Source of the DNA: an uncultured Clostridia bacterium
GTDB taxonomy: Bacteria; Bacillota; Clostridia; Lachnospirales; UBA5962
Reading direction: 5' to 3'
DNA: 64,000 nucleotides
Assembly: GCA_946481295.1 (NCBI GenBank)
Contig: CAMLLW010000003.1
Location: 1 to 64,000 of the forward strand
The translations under genes were made by a program, and so were the position numbers. Positions within the stretch are counted from its first letter, which is position 1. Every line of letters starts with the position of its first letter. Below are positions 44,212 through 54,455 of this stretch, piece after piece. The notes beneath the pieces are model-generated. The model made no database searches, was not told where the DNA came from, and saw only the letters and a program-made list of their open reading frames with translations.

Positions 44212-45270
44212 TCAGTAATAGTTTGTATTTAAATAATTATTTATTAAATTTTTATCTTGTAAAAAAGTGTTTAAAACTTCATCACTTATCATATTTTTAT
44301 TATATAAAGATAATAAACTATAATCCATTAAATGCATTCCCTTACTTCTATTAGTTTGTATTTCATTATTTATTTGATGTATTTCATTATTTCTTATTAA
44401 ATTTCTTATACTGTCATTTACAATCATAATTTCTGTAGCTAAAACTCTACTATTACCATCTTTACAAGGTAATAATAATAATGAAACTACTCCTTCTAAC
44501 ACATTAGAAAGTTGATTTCTTATTTGATTAGCATTAATAGTATTAAAAGATGAAACTATTCTATCTATTGTTTTATTAGCACCTAAAGTATGCAATGTAG
44601 AAAATACAAGATGCCCTGTTTCTGCTGCTTCTATAGCTATTTCTATTGTTTCTAAATCTCTCATCTCTCCTAAAACTATAATATCAGGATCTTGCCTTAG
44701 ACTAGATTTTAGTGCATTTTTAAAATTTAACTCATCTTTGCCAATCTCTTTTTGTGTTATAAAAGAATTTATATTATTATGTATATATTCTATAGGTTCC
44801 TCTATAGTAATTATATGTTTATTATAATTTCTATTTATATAATCTACCATACTTGCTATAACGCTAGATTTTCCACTTCCAGTTGGTCCAGTTACTAAAA
44901 ATAGCCCATTTTTTAATTTGGCAAAGTCAGATATAATTGGAGGTAAATTTAAATCTTTAAAACTAGGTATTTTAAATGGTAAAACTCTAATAGCTATACT
45001 AATATTACCTTTTTCTAAGTAACAATTTATTCGAAAATTACCTAAATTTTTAATACTTTTAGAAGTATCAATAAATTTATTTATATTTATATATTCTAGA
45101 TCTATATTTAAATCTATTAGTATATTTTCTATATTTTCTTTACTTATATAATAATCTTCTATTTTTTTTAATTGGTTATTTATTCTTAAATACAAAAATT
45201 CATCTTCTCTTATATGTATATCAGAGGCGCTTTTTTGTACAGAATATTTAAATATTTCTTTTATTTCCAT
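44212..45270 (-). CDS. pilT: Type IV pilus retraction ATPase PilT
   Basis: Hexameric secretion-type ATPase, 352 residues. N-terminal SASDIHIREDE, Walker A GPTGSGKSS, Asp box IITIEEPIEY, Walker B DPDIIVLGEMRD and His box ETGHLVFSTLHT are in order. It disassembles pilin for pilus retraction and twitching. AGGTGA lies 5 nt before the ATG; the GTG at 45279 overlaps that site and is not used. No other pilus gene is in the window, so the assembly ATPase, platform and pilins must be elsewhere if functional. It lies between luxS and spoIVA. Confidence 0.93.
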   Translation of the reverse strand: MEIKEIFKYSVQKSASDIHIREDEFLYLRINNQLKKIEDYYISKENIENILIDLNIDLEYININKFIDTSKSIKNLGNFRINCYLEKGNISIAIRVLPFKIPSFKDLNLPPIISDFAKLKNGLFLVTGPTGSGKSSVIASMVDYINRNYNKHIITIEEPIEYIHNNINSFITQKEIGKDELNFKNALKSSLRQDPDIIVLGEMRDLETIEIAIEAAETGHLVFSTLHTLGANKTIDRIVSSFNTINANQIRNQLSNVLEGVVSLLLLPCKDGNSRVLATEIMIVNDSIRNLIRNNEIHQINNEIQTNRSKGMHLMDYSLLSLYNKNMISDEVLNTFLQDKNLINNYLNTNYY

Positions 45271-45296
45271 ATATTTCACCTGCTTAGCAAAAATAT

Positions 45297-45319
45297 AAAC
45301 TACTAAAATTTAGTAGTTT
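45297..45319 (-). terminator. Terminator after luxS
   Basis: Arms AAACTACTAAA and TTTAGTAGTTT pair perfectly around one base, 15 nt after the luxS stop, with a T-rich minus-strand tail. Confidence 0.7.
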
Positions 45320-45333
45320 TATTATTAAAATAT

Positions 45334-45783
45334 TTATACATTTAGTACTTCTTCATAAAATTTTTTAGCTTCATATTTTGCAAAAGTTAAATTATGATCT
45401 AAGTAATTTCCACATTCTTTAGATGTATTTGCAGGTATTTCTTTATCAAAATTAATTATATATAGTAATGCATTTTTTAATAAATCTAAAATATCTTCAA
45501 CATTTAATTTACCTTTTAAAATTAAATACATTCCTGTTCTACATCCCATAGGTCCAATATAAATAACTTCATTACTCCATTTACTTTCATCACTTCTTAA
45601 ATAAGTAGCTAATAAATGTTCTAAAGTATGCATTTCTGGATTTCCTAAAACAGGTTCCTTATTAGGTACTTTTATTCTTATATCAAATGTTGTTAAATAA
45701 CTATTACCTACTGTGTCTATCCTTGATACATACACTCCTCTTTTAAGAGTATCATGATTTACTTTAAAACTTGGTACATTCAC
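45334..45783 (-). CDS. luxS: S-ribosylhomocysteine lyase LuxS
   Basis: Cleaves S-ribosylhomocysteine to homocysteine and DPD, the precursor of autoinducer-2, within the activated methyl cycle. At 149 residues it is full length. The metal site is H52 and H56 (HTLEH) and C124 (ECGNYLDH), and catalytic C81 is in GPMGCRTG. GTG start with AAGGGGG upstream. It has terminators on both sides, so it is a single-gene unit. The partner nucleosidase (mtn) is not in the window. Confidence 0.96.
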   Translation of the reverse strand: MNVPSFKVNHDTLKRGVYVSRIDTVGNSYLTTFDIRIKVPNKEPVLGNPEMHTLEHLLATYLRSDESKWSNEVIYIGPMGCRTGMYLILKGKLNVEDILDLLKNALLYIINFDKEIPANTSKECGNYLDHNLTFAKYEAKKFYEEVLNV

Positions 45784-45805
45784 TTAAAAAACCCCCTTAT
45801 AATAT

Positions 45806-45853
45806 AAAAAAAAATAGAGACCTCATTTAATTATTATTAATCAGTCTCTATTT
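45806..45853 (-). terminator. Strong terminator after pyk
   Basis: Arms AAATAGAGAC and GTCTCTATTT pair perfectly; the 22-nt interior can form a further AT stem. Nine T follow on the minus strand. It lies about 45 nt after the pyk stop and just before luxS. Confidence 0.88.
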
Positions 45854-45896
45854 CAATCAGTCTATATAATTTATTTATATAATTAAATTCAAATAA

Positions 45897-47327
45897 TTAT
45901 AATTCTTCTCCTATTACTTCTACTTTTATAGTATTTGTTGTACCTGTTTTTCCTAATGGAACACCAGCTACAGCAACAATTGTATCTCCTTTTTTAACAA
46001 GATTAGTATCTTCTACACCTTTAACTGCATTTGGAAATACATATCTATCGTCTGTAATACTTTCAGATAAAATAGGAATACATCCCCAAGTTAAATTTAA
46101 TTGTCTTCTTACAATTTCATCACAAGTAACTGCAACTATAGGGACACTTGGTTTAAATTTAGATACATTTCTTGATGTGAAACCAGAATTAGTAACTGTA
46201 ACAATAGCTGCAGCTCCAACTTCAGAAGCAACGTCACAAGCTGCATGACTTATTGCATCTGTAACATTAACAACATCTTCTGAACAATATTTATAACGTT
46301 TTTCATCATAATTTATTGTACTTTCTACTTTTTCTGCTACTCTTGACATGATTTCAACTGCTTGACAAGGATATGCACCACTTGCAGTCTCACCTGATAA
46401 CATAATAGCATCAGAACCATCTATTACTGCATTAGCAACATCACTAACTTCTGCTCTTGTTGGTCTTGGATTAACAATCATAGATTCTAACATTTGTGTA
46501 GCTGTTACAACTAATTTGCCAGCCTTATTACATTTTTTGATAAGATTTTTTTGTACAATTGGTACTTCTTCAGGTTCTATTTCTACACCTAAATCTCCTC
46601 TAGCTACCATTATACCATCTGTAACTGATAAAATTTCATCTACATTATTTACGCCTTCGCGGCTTTCAATTTTTGCTATAATTTTAATATATTCTCCATT
46701 GTATTTTTTGAGAACTTCTCTTATTTTAAGAATATCTGATGCTGAACGAATAAATGAAGCTGCTATATAATCAAAACCTTTTTCTATACCAAATTTAATA
46801 TCTGCCTCATCTTTTTCTGTTAAAGCTGGTAAACTTATAGATGCGTCAGGAACATTAACACCTTTATTATTTTTAATAATTCCACCATTAACAACACTAC
46901 AGATAATATCATTACCTTTTATTTCATTAACTATTAATTCTATTAAACCATCATCTAATAAAATTCTTCCTCCAACTTTTACATCAGAATTTAAATTTTT
47001 ATAACTAACAGAAACTTTTTTATTTGTACCTATTACATCATCTGTAGTTAATATAAATTCATTTCCTGCTTCTAATGTAACTTCTCCAGTACCTTCAAAA
47101 GTTTTTAATCTAATTTCTGGTCCTTTTGTATCTAAAATTAAAGGAATTGGAACATTCAATTCTTCTCTTGCTTTTTTTACATTTTCAATTGTAACACTAT
47201 GGGATTCATATGAACCATGAGAAAAATTAATTCTAGCAGCACAAAGACCAGCTTTTATAAGTTTTTTAATAGTTTCTACATCATTAGATACAGGTCCCAA
47301 TGTACAAATAATTTTAGTTTTACGCAA
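45897..47327 (-). CDS. pyk: Pyruvate kinase
   Basis: Last glycolytic step, PEP plus ADP to pyruvate plus ATP. The 476-residue protein has RKTKIICTLGP at the start, NFSHG, catalytic-loop IAKIESREGV, MVARGDLGVEI and ATQMLESM. It lacks the extra C-terminal PEP-utiliser domain found in Bacillus Pyk. I place the start at a TTG, where AAGGGTG lies 6 nt upstream and the protein begins MRKTKII as usual; a GTG three codons earlier touches the ribosome site. It follows pfkA by 35 bp, the conserved clostridial pair, so PfkA and Pyk output are probably coordinated. Confidence 0.97.
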   Translation of the reverse strand: MRKTKIICTLGPVSNDVETIKKLIKAGLCAARINFSHGSYESHSVTIENVKKAREELNVPIPLILDTKGPEIRLKTFEGTGEVTLEAGNEFILTTDDVIGTNKKVSVSYKNLNSDVKVGGRILLDDGLIELIVNEIKGNDIICSVVNGGIIKNNKGVNVPDASISLPALTEKDEADIKFGIEKGFDYIAASFIRSASDILKIREVLKKYNGEYIKIIAKIESREGVNNVDEILSVTDGIMVARGDLGVEIEPEEVPIVQKNLIKKCNKAGKLVVTATQMLESMIVNPRPTRAEVSDVANAVIDGSDAIMLSGETASGAYPCQAVEIMSRVAEKVESTINYDEKRYKYCSEDVVNVTDAISHAACDVASEVGAAAIVTVTNSGFTSRNVSKFKPSVPIVAVTCDEIVRRQLNLTWGCIPILSESITDDRYVFPNAVKGVEDTNLVKKGDTIVAVAGVPLGKTGTTNTIKVEVIGEEL

Positions 47328-47362
47328 TTTTAACACCCTTTCATTCTTGCTTGTTTATTTAT

Positions 47363-48343
47363 TTATATAGATAATGTATTTATTACATCATATAAATCTT
47401 TATCAAATTTCTTTTTAGTTTTTTGGAGTTTTAATCCTTCTTCAAGATCTATAGAAGAACATTTTCCATTTTGAACAGTAATAATTTTATTTGTTTCTCC
47501 ATTTATAAGTAATTGTACGGCTTTATTCCCCATTATAGCAGCATAAACTCTGTCTAATACGGTAGGATGTCCGCCTCTTTGTATATGTCCTAAAACAGTA
47601 GCCCTAGATTCTATACCTGTATTTTCTTCTATGTCCTTAGCTAATTTAACACTTCCGCCTACGCCTTCTGCTACTACTATTAAACTAAACTTTTTGCCTT
47701 TTTCTCTTGTATGTTTAACTTTTTTAATAACATCTTCTGTAGTTATATCATTTACTTCTGGCACTAATGCAATATCGGCACCACTTGCTATGGCACTCCA
47801 TATTGCTATAGATCCACAATTTCTTCCCATAACTTCTACTACACTACATCTTTCATGAGAATTAGAAGTATCTATTAAACAACTAATAGCATCAGATGCT
47901 GTTTTTAATGCTGTATCGAAACCTATAGTGTATTCTGAACAAGCTAAATCTAAATCTATAGTACCCGGTATTCCCATAATAGAAATACCTCTTTCTGCTA
48001 AAGTTTGTGCTCCTGTTAAAGATCCATCTCCGCCTATTACAACTAAAGCATCTATTCCATATTCTTTACAAATATTAGCAGCCTTATCTCGGCCTTCATC
48101 AGTCATCATTTCTTTACATCTACTACTTCTTAAGATTGTACCGCCTGTTCCTTCTATATTTGATACAGCAAGAGCATTTAAATTAATAAATTCTTTAGAA
48201 AATAAACCTGCATATCCATTTACAATACCTGTAACTTCTATATTGTTCATTAGTGCCGTTCTCGTAACAGCACGAATAACTGCATTCATACCTGGTGCAT
48301 CACCACCACTTGTTAACAAACCTATCTTTTTTATACTTGTCAT
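47363..48343 (-). CDS. pfkA: ATP-dependent 6-phosphofructokinase
   Basis: Fructose-6-phosphate to fructose-1,6-bisphosphate, the committed glycolytic step. The 326-residue protein has GLLTSGGDAPGMNAVIRA, ATP-loop GGDGSLTGA, catalytic GTIDLD and VEVMGRNCGSIA. The Gly after GGDGS is consistent with an ATP-type rather than pyrophosphate-type enzyme. The start is at MTSIKK, because GGGGGGA sits 6 nt before it; the ATG five codons upstream (48358) is within the leader. pyk follows directly. Confidence 0.96.
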   Translation of the reverse strand: MTSIKKIGLLTSGGDAPGMNAVIRAVTRTALMNNIEVTGIVNGYAGLFSKEFINLNALAVSNIEGTGGTILRSSRCKEMMTDEGRDKAANICKEYGIDALVVIGGDGSLTGAQTLAERGISIMGIPGTIDLDLACSEYTIGFDTALKTASDAISCLIDTSNSHERCSVVEVMGRNCGSIAIWSAIASGADIALVPEVNDITTEDVIKKVKHTREKGKKFSLIVVAEGVGGSVKLAKDIEENTGIESRATVLGHIQRGGHPTVLDRVYAAIMGNKAVQLLINGETNKIITVQNGKCSSIDLEEGLKLQKTKKKFDKDLYDVINTLSI

Positions 48344-48483
48344 ATAACTTCCCCCCATTTATTAAATACTTTAGATTTTATAATAATATGATCTTATAAA
48401 ATGTAAAAATTCTAGTATTTGAAAATTATATTTTTATAAAATTATACCATAGAAAATAATTAATTAACAATAATTTCTGAATT

Positions 48484-51400
48484 TTATTTTATTAATATAG
48501 AATTTTCTCCTAATATTCTCATTAATTCATCTACTAATTGAACACTTTCAGAAACTAGAAAATTATTATTTAATTTTATTTTTCTATTGTTCTTCTCATC
48601 ATACACTATAACAGGAATATCCCCCTTATAATTTTTTAAAATATCTGTTATATTAGAATCTAAAATTTTTATATCTTTAGGGATTTTTATCCACATAGTT
48701 TTTGGGGCTCTAGCATCAATATTTGCAATATTTTTTATTTCAGAAGCTATAATTTTTATATCTTCTTCTTCTCTAACACTTGCAGTTCCATTTATTAGTA
48801 TAATATTATTTTCATATAAATTATTTCTATTTTTTTCATACATATTAGAAAATAGAATAACTTCTACAATACCATATAAATCTTCTATTTTAATAAAAGC
48901 CATTTGCTTACCTGTTTTTGTTTGTTTTATTGATAAATCTACTATAACGCCTACTATAGATAACTTTTTACCATCATAAATATTATTTTCAATATAATCT
49001 TTATTTTCTTCTGAATAAATAAGATTAGAACTAGAAACATTGGAATATGCATTTATAAAATCTTTGTATTCTTCTAAAGGGTGACCTGTTAAATATATTC
49101 CTAATACTTCTTTTTCCATAGACAATAAAGTTTTTTTAGGAAATTCATCAATATTTTCTAAAATATCTTTTTCTGTATTTGTATTTTCTCCTTCAAAAAA
49201 TTCAAACAAACTTAATTGTCCTTCTATACTCTTCTTTTTAGTTTCATCTAAATCATGTAACACTTTACTATAAAGATCCATATATTGAGATCTTTTACCA
49301 CCAAAAACATCAAAAGCACCTGCTTTTATTAAACTCTCTATACATCTTTTATTAATATCTTTTCCATATAATCTATTTAAAAAATCTGTAATAGAAACAA
49401 ATTTACCATTTTGAGTTCTTTCTGATATTATATTTTTTATAAAGTTTCTACCTACATTTTTTATTGCTGTAAGTCCAAATCGTATGCTATTATTTTCAAC
49501 ACTAAATCTTTCAAAACTTTCATTGATATTAGGAGATAAAACATCTATATTCATTTTTTTGCAATTTTCTATATATTCAGATATTTTTGTAGAGTTTTCC
49601 ATAACTGAACTCATTAACGCAGACATAAATTCAACAGGATAATATAATTTTAACCATGCTGTTTGAAATCCAATTACTGCATAGGCAGCAGCATGTGACT
49701 TATTAAATGCATATTTTGCAAAATCAGTCATTTCATCAAAAATTTGCTCTGCAACTTCTTTGGAAATACCATTATTTATACATCCTGGCACTTCTCCTTC
49801 TATACCATAAACAAAATTTTTACGTTCTTTCTCCATTACAGAAATTTTTTTCTTACTCATTGCTCTACGTACCATATCACTTCTGCCTAGACTATATCCA
49901 GCTAAATCTCTTACTATCTGCATTACTTGTTCCTGATATACTATACAACCATAAGTAGATTTTAATATTGGTCTTAATGCTTCATGAGTATATTTTATAT
50001 CATTTTTATTGCGCTTTCCTTTTATATATTTAGGTATAAAATCCATAGGTCCTGGCCTATATAGTGAAATACCAGCTATAATATCATCTAAACAACTAGG
50101 TTTAAGCTCTTTCATAAAATTCTTTATTCCAGAACTTTCTAACTGAAAAATACCTTCTGTTTTTCCGGTTGAGATAAAATCAAAAACTTTACTGTCATTT
50201 AAATCTAAATTATCTATGTCTATATCTATATTTTTATTACGTTTTATTTCTGATACAGTATCTTGAATAACAGTAAGAGTCCTTAATCCTAAAAAGTCCA
50301 TTTTTAATAGTCCTAGTTCTTCTAAAGTAGTCATTGTAAATTGTGTTACAACTACACCATCATTTTGACTTAAAGGTACATATTCTGAAACAGGATTATC
50401 ACATACAACTATTCCTGCAGCATGTGTAGAAGAATGTCTTACTATACCTTCTAATTTTTTAGACATATCTACTAATTCTCTAACTTGTGAATCTTTATTA
50501 TAAATTTCTTCTAAATCTTTATTTATATCTAGAGCTTTATCAATTGTCATACCTATTGCTTGAGGTATCATTTTAGCAATATTATCTACTGTTGCATATG
50601 GAATAGCTAGTGCTCTTCCAACATCTCTTATTGCATTTCTAGCTGCCATTGTTCCAAATGTTACTATTTGAGCAACATGATCTTCACCATATTTTTCTAT
50701 AACATAGTCTATTACTTCTTGTCTTCTTTCATAACAAAAATCTATATCTATATCTGGCATAGATACTCTTTCTGGATTTAAAAATCTTTCAAAAAGTAAA
50801 TTATTTTCTATTGGATCTATAGTTGTTATATTAAGTGTATATGCAACTATACTTCCCGATGCGGATCCTCTACCTGGTCCTACCATAATATTATTATCTT
50901 TGGCAAATTTTATAAAATCCCATGTTATTAAAAAGTAGTCAATAAATCCCATAGATTTTATTACACTTAATTCATACTCTAATCTATCTTCTAAATCTTT
51001 AGTTATATTTTTATACTTTTTTTGAAGTCCTTCGTAACATAATTTTTTTAAATATTCAAATGGATCTTTTTCTGATTCTGGCAATTTATATTTAGGTAAC
51101 TTATATTTATGAAATTCAAAATCTAAATTACATCTACTTGCAATTTTACATGTGTTTTCTAAAGCTTCTTTTGCATACGGAAAAATTCCATGCATTTCTT
51201 CTGGACTTTTTAAATAAAATTGTCCTCCTTTATATGTCATTCTATCTTCATCATAAATAGTTTTTCCTGTTTGTACACAAAGTAAAATATCATGCGCTTT
51301 TACATCTTCTTTATATGTATAATGAACATCATTTGTTGCAACTAATGGTATTCCAGTTTCCTTACTTATTTGCATTATTTTTAAATTTACATTTTTTTGT

Positions 51401-51954
51401 TCTTCTATTCCATGGTCTTGTAATTCTAAAAAGAAATTACCATCTCCAAAAATTTCATTATACATAAGAGCCATATTTTTAGCATTTTCATAAGTTCCTC
51501 TTAATAATGTTTTTGATATAGGCCCTGCCAAACAAGCACTTAATGCTATAATGCCTTCATGATATTGTTCTAATAATTCTATATCTACTCTAGGTTTATA
51601 ATAAAACCCTTCTGTAAAACCAAGTGAAACTAACTTAGTTAAATTTTTATAACCTGTTTCATTTTCTGCAAGTAAAACTAAATGATAATAAAAATTTTCT
51701 TTTGAATATTCTTTATACTTTCTTCCTTTACTTGCAACATATACTTCACAACCTATTATAGGTTTTATTCCATTTTCTTTTGCTATTTTATAAAAATCTA
51801 TAACACCATACATAACACCATGGTCTGTAATTGCTATAGAATCCATTCCTAATTCTTTTGCACGTTCAATTAATTCTTTAATTCTTGAAAAACCATCTAA
51901 AAGACTATATTCTGTATGAACATGCAGATGTGTAAATTTTACATCTTTATTCAT
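48484..51954 (-). CDS. dnaE: DNA polymerase III subunit alpha (DnaE)
   Basis: Replicative polymerase of the DnaE type, 1156 residues. The order is PHP domain (THLHVHTEYSLLDGFSRI...), palm with GPGRGSASGS and catalytic PDIDIDF, fingers/little finger with YNKS-type FNKSHAAAYAV, helix-hairpin-helix region, and OB-fold near LSIVGVIVDLSIKQTKTGK. In Clostridia DnaE works beside the Gram-positive PolC. AGGAG precedes the ATG. It stands upstream of pfkA-pyk, an arrangement conserved in Clostridia. Confidence 0.97.
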   Translation of the reverse strand: MNKDVKFTHLHVHTEYSLLDGFSRIKELIERAKELGMDSIAITDHGVMYGVIDFYKIAKENGIKPIIGCEVYVASKGRKYKEYSKENFYYHLVLLAENETGYKNLTKLVSLGFTEGFYYKPRVDIELLEQYHEGIIALSACLAGPISKTLLRGTYENAKNMALMYNEIFGDGNFFLELQDHGIEEQKNVNLKIMQISKETGIPLVATNDVHYTYKEDVKAHDILLCVQTGKTIYDEDRMTYKGGQFYLKSPEEMHGIFPYAKEALENTCKIASRCNLDFEFHKYKLPKYKLPESEKDPFEYLKKLCYEGLQKKYKNITKDLEDRLEYELSVIKSMGFIDYFLITWDFIKFAKDNNIMVGPGRGSASGSIVAYTLNITTIDPIENNLLFERFLNPERVSMPDIDIDFCYERRQEVIDYVIEKYGEDHVAQIVTFGTMAARNAIRDVGRALAIPYATVDNIAKMIPQAIGMTIDKALDINKDLEEIYNKDSQVRELVDMSKKLEGIVRHSSTHAAGIVVCDNPVSEYVPLSQNDGVVVTQFTMTTLEELGLLKMDFLGLRTLTVIQDTVSEIKRNKNIDIDIDNLDLNDSKVFDFISTGKTEGIFQLESSGIKNFMKELKPSCLDDIIAGISLYRPGPMDFIPKYIKGKRNKNDIKYTHEALRPILKSTYGCIVYQEQVMQIVRDLAGYSLGRSDMVRRAMSKKKISVMEKERKNFVYGIEGEVPGCINNGISKEVAEQIFDEMTDFAKYAFNKSHAAAYAVIGFQTAWLKLYYPVEFMSALMSSVMENSTKISEYIENCKKMNIDVLSPNINESFERFSVENNSIRFGLTAIKNVGRNFIKNIISERTQNGKFVSITDFLNRLYGKDINKRCIESLIKAGAFDVFGGKRSQYMDLYSKVLHDLDETKKKSIEGQLSLFEFFEGENTNTEKDILENIDEFPKKTLLSMEKEVLGIYLTGHPLEEYKDFINAYSNVSSSNLIYSEENKDYIENNIYDGKKLSIVGVIVDLSIKQTKTGKQMAFIKIEDLYGIVEVILFSNMYEKNRNNLYENNIILINGTASVREEEDIKIIASEIKNIANIDARAPKTMWIKIPKDIKILDSNITDILKNYKGDIPVIVYDEKNNRKIKLNNNFLVSESVQLVDELMRILGENSILIK

Positions 51955-52080
51955 AAAATAACTCCTATCTAATAGAATTTATTTTATTATAAATTATTTT
52001 ATAATAATAAAAAATACTTAACATAAATTTTACTAAAATTATTAAATTTAATAAAATAAAATCTAACTATAATAAAAAAT

Positions 52081-52123
52081 AAAAATCTAATTTTGCATTT
52101 ATATATTACAAAATCAGATTTTT
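52081..52123 (-). terminator. Terminator after the division PBP gene
   Basis: Arms AAAAATCTGATTTTG and CAAAATTAGATTTTT (minus strand) pair at 14 of 15 positions around 13 nt, followed by a TATTTTTTATT tail, just after the stop of the PBP gene. It separates the division genes from dnaE. Confidence 0.85.
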
Positions 52124-52127
52124 ATTT

Positions 52128-54446
52128 TTACTCTAAAATAATTTTAATTTCGCTACCTGTAGGTACACTAATACTACCTGATGATGGCATTTGCTTAGTA
52201 ACTATTTTTTCAACTTGTTTTTTTGAATCTTTATTATCATCATCAGTTATTTGTTCTTTTACTAAAACTTTAAAAGAATTTGCTTCTAAAACTTGAATAG
52301 CTTCTGATTTTGTAAGTCCTTTAACATCTGGAATTTGAACTAATTTAGTATTTTTAGAACTTTTATTTATATATATAAATACCTTTCCATTTCTAGAAAT
52401 TTTAGAATCTGAAGATGGTATCTGATTTTTTACAGTATCCCCACTTCCAATAACTTCATAATCAATATCTTCTTTATTTAATCTTGATAAAATATCAACA
52501 ATAGATTTTCCTACATAATTTTCTAATTTAATATCTTCTTCAGAAGAACCTATATTTGTATTTTTAATATTATCGCCTTTATCTGGTGGTATAGATTTAT
52601 ATTTTATTATGTTTTCAAATAAATCATGTATCATTGAAGCTGATACACCACCCTCTAAATCAGATTTATGTAAAATACCAATTGCAATATATTCAGGATT
52701 ATCAACAGGAAAATATCCTATAAATGATTGACTATAAATTTTATTTTTGGGATCTCTATTTTGTTGTGCTGTACCTGTTTTGCCTCCTATAGAATAACCT
52801 TCTATCTTAGCTTTTTTACCAGTACCATTTTCAACAACATAAGTTAATAATTCTCTTAAATAATCTGATGTTTTTTGTGAAATAACTTTTCTTTGTACAG
52901 TAGGTTTATTTTCTTTTATTATATTATTATCTTTATCTAAAACTTGAGAAACAATATATGGTTTTAATATATTACCACCATTTATAACTGCGTCAAAACC
53001 TACTAACATTTGTATAGGAGTAACATTAAATCCTTGTCCTATAGCAGCTGTAGCCATTTCTACAGGATTTAAATTTTTATAAGAAATAATTAAATTTGAT
53101 GCATCTGTTTCTGCAGGTAAATCTATATCTGTTTTTTGTCCAACACCAAATTCTTGTAAGTAATTATATAAATTATCTTTTCCTAAGTTTTCAACTATAT
53201 CCATCATAGCAACATTACATGAATTTCCTATAGCTTGTTGCAAAGTTTGCATTCCATGTCCATCTCTTTTTGAACAAGGTATTCTTACACCTGATACAAC
53301 TTTATAGCCTGGGCAATAAAATGTTTGACTTGGCAATAATGTGCCTTCTTCTAATGCTGCAGCTAAAATAATTGGTTTAAATATTGACCCAGGTTCATAA
53401 GTATCACTAACAGAAAAATTACGCCATAAATTTAATAATTTATCTGATACTTCTTTTTCTGATGCATTTTTAAGATTTTCCTTTATAGAATCTTTTGTTA
53501 TACTATCTATACTATATGGTTTATTTAAATCAAATGAAGGATATTCTGTCATAGCTAATATTTCACCTGTTTTAGGTGACATTACTATTATATCTGTTAC
53601 TTCTGCATTAATTAAATCTCCATATTTTTTTGCAGCCTCATTTGCAAATGCTTGTATATTAGAATCTATTGTTGTAACTAAAGTATTTCCACTTTCTGAA
53701 TCTATTTTTTGAGTTATAGGCTCATTAGAATCATCATATAATTTTACAATCCTTCCAGGAGTTCCTACTAAATCACTATTGTAATATTTTTCTAAACCTA
53801 TATTATTTTTATCACCTGTTAAAAATCCTATTACTTGAGCTGTATTAGTACTACTTCCTTCTATATATGTTCTTTGTGTATCATCTTCAAACCATATATT
53901 TTTAGTTTTAATTTCTTCTTTTATTTTTTTGATTGTTTCTCTCGGTACTTTTTTAGCTACTATATAATAATGTTTATTTATAACAGGTATAGGTTTATTA
54001 TTTTCATCGTAATTTTTTATTGCTAAATAATTATGTAAAGTTTCTAAAGGAATATTTAAATATTTACTTACTATTTTTAGGCTGTCTTCGACATCTTTTT
54101 CATTCTTTTTACCTTTATTATCAAATTGTTCTCTAACAAGTAATCTCACATCAAAAATTACATTATATACAACATTACTAACTGCAAGAGGTTTACCATT
54201 TCTATCTAAAATACTACCACGATTAGCAATTAGAATTTGGTTTACACCACCTTTAGTTACTCTTTGTACTATTGATTTTTTTTCATAATCTTGATGAACA
54301 ATTTTTATGTACGCTACTATAATAAAAAAGCTAATAAAGCAAATTATAAAAAAGGTTAATAATAATCTTATTTTTTTATTGCGCCTTTTTTTTTGCCTTA
54401 TAGCTGCTCTTGCCTTTTTTGTTTTACTATTACCGTTACTCACCAT
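52128..54446 (-). CDS. Class B penicillin-binding protein with two PASTA domains (FtsI/PBP2B or SpoVD)
   Basis: Septal peptidoglycan transpeptidase, 772 residues. Basic cytoplasmic tail, one transmembrane helix (27-48), the PBP dimerisation domain with NRGSILDRNG, then S354-I-F-K357, S409-C-N411 and K556-T-G558. Two PASTA domains close the protein (about 636-700 and 702-772). Two PASTA domains favour the vegetative PBP2B over SpoVD, which usually has one, but clostridial dcw clusters sometimes have only one such gene serving both roles; I leave it open. It follows the FtsL-like gene by 9 bp. GAGGAAATTTT precedes the ATG. Confidence 0.92.
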   Translation of the reverse strand: MVSNGNSKTKKARAAIRQKKRRNKKIRLLLTFFIICFISFFIIVAYIKIVHQDYEKKSIVQRVTKGGVNQILIANRGSILDRNGKPLAVSNVVYNVIFDVRLLVREQFDNKGKKNEKDVEDSLKIVSKYLNIPLETLHNYLAIKNYDENNKPIPVINKHYYIVAKKVPRETIKKIKEEIKTKNIWFEDDTQRTYIEGSSTNTAQVIGFLTGDKNNIGLEKYYNSDLVGTPGRIVKLYDDSNEPITQKIDSESGNTLVTTIDSNIQAFANEAAKKYGDLINAEVTDIIVMSPKTGEILAMTEYPSFDLNKPYSIDSITKDSIKENLKNASEKEVSDKLLNLWRNFSVSDTYEPGSIFKPIILAAALEEGTLLPSQTFYCPGYKVVSGVRIPCSKRDGHGMQTLQQAIGNSCNVAMMDIVENLGKDNLYNYLQEFGVGQKTDIDLPAETDASNLIISYKNLNPVEMATAAIGQGFNVTPIQMLVGFDAVINGGNILKPYIVSQVLDKDNNIIKENKPTVQRKVISQKTSDYLRELLTYVVENGTGKKAKIEGYSIGGKTGTAQQNRDPKNKIYSQSFIGYFPVDNPEYIAIGILHKSDLEGGVSASMIHDLFENIIKYKSIPPDKGDNIKNTNIGSSEEDIKLENYVGKSIVDILSRLNKEDIDYEVIGSGDTVKNQIPSSDSKISRNGKVFIYINKSSKNTKLVQIPDVKGLTKSEAIQVLEANSFKVLVKEQITDDDNKDSKKQVEKIVTKQMPSSGSISVPTGSEIKIILE

Positions 54447-54455
54447 AAAATTTCC

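Noticed and set aside
49707-49958. Open frames of 60-100 codons opposite known genes, such as this one inside dnaE
   Set aside because: They lie antisense to well-supported genes, have no ribosome sites and encode composition-biased sequence.
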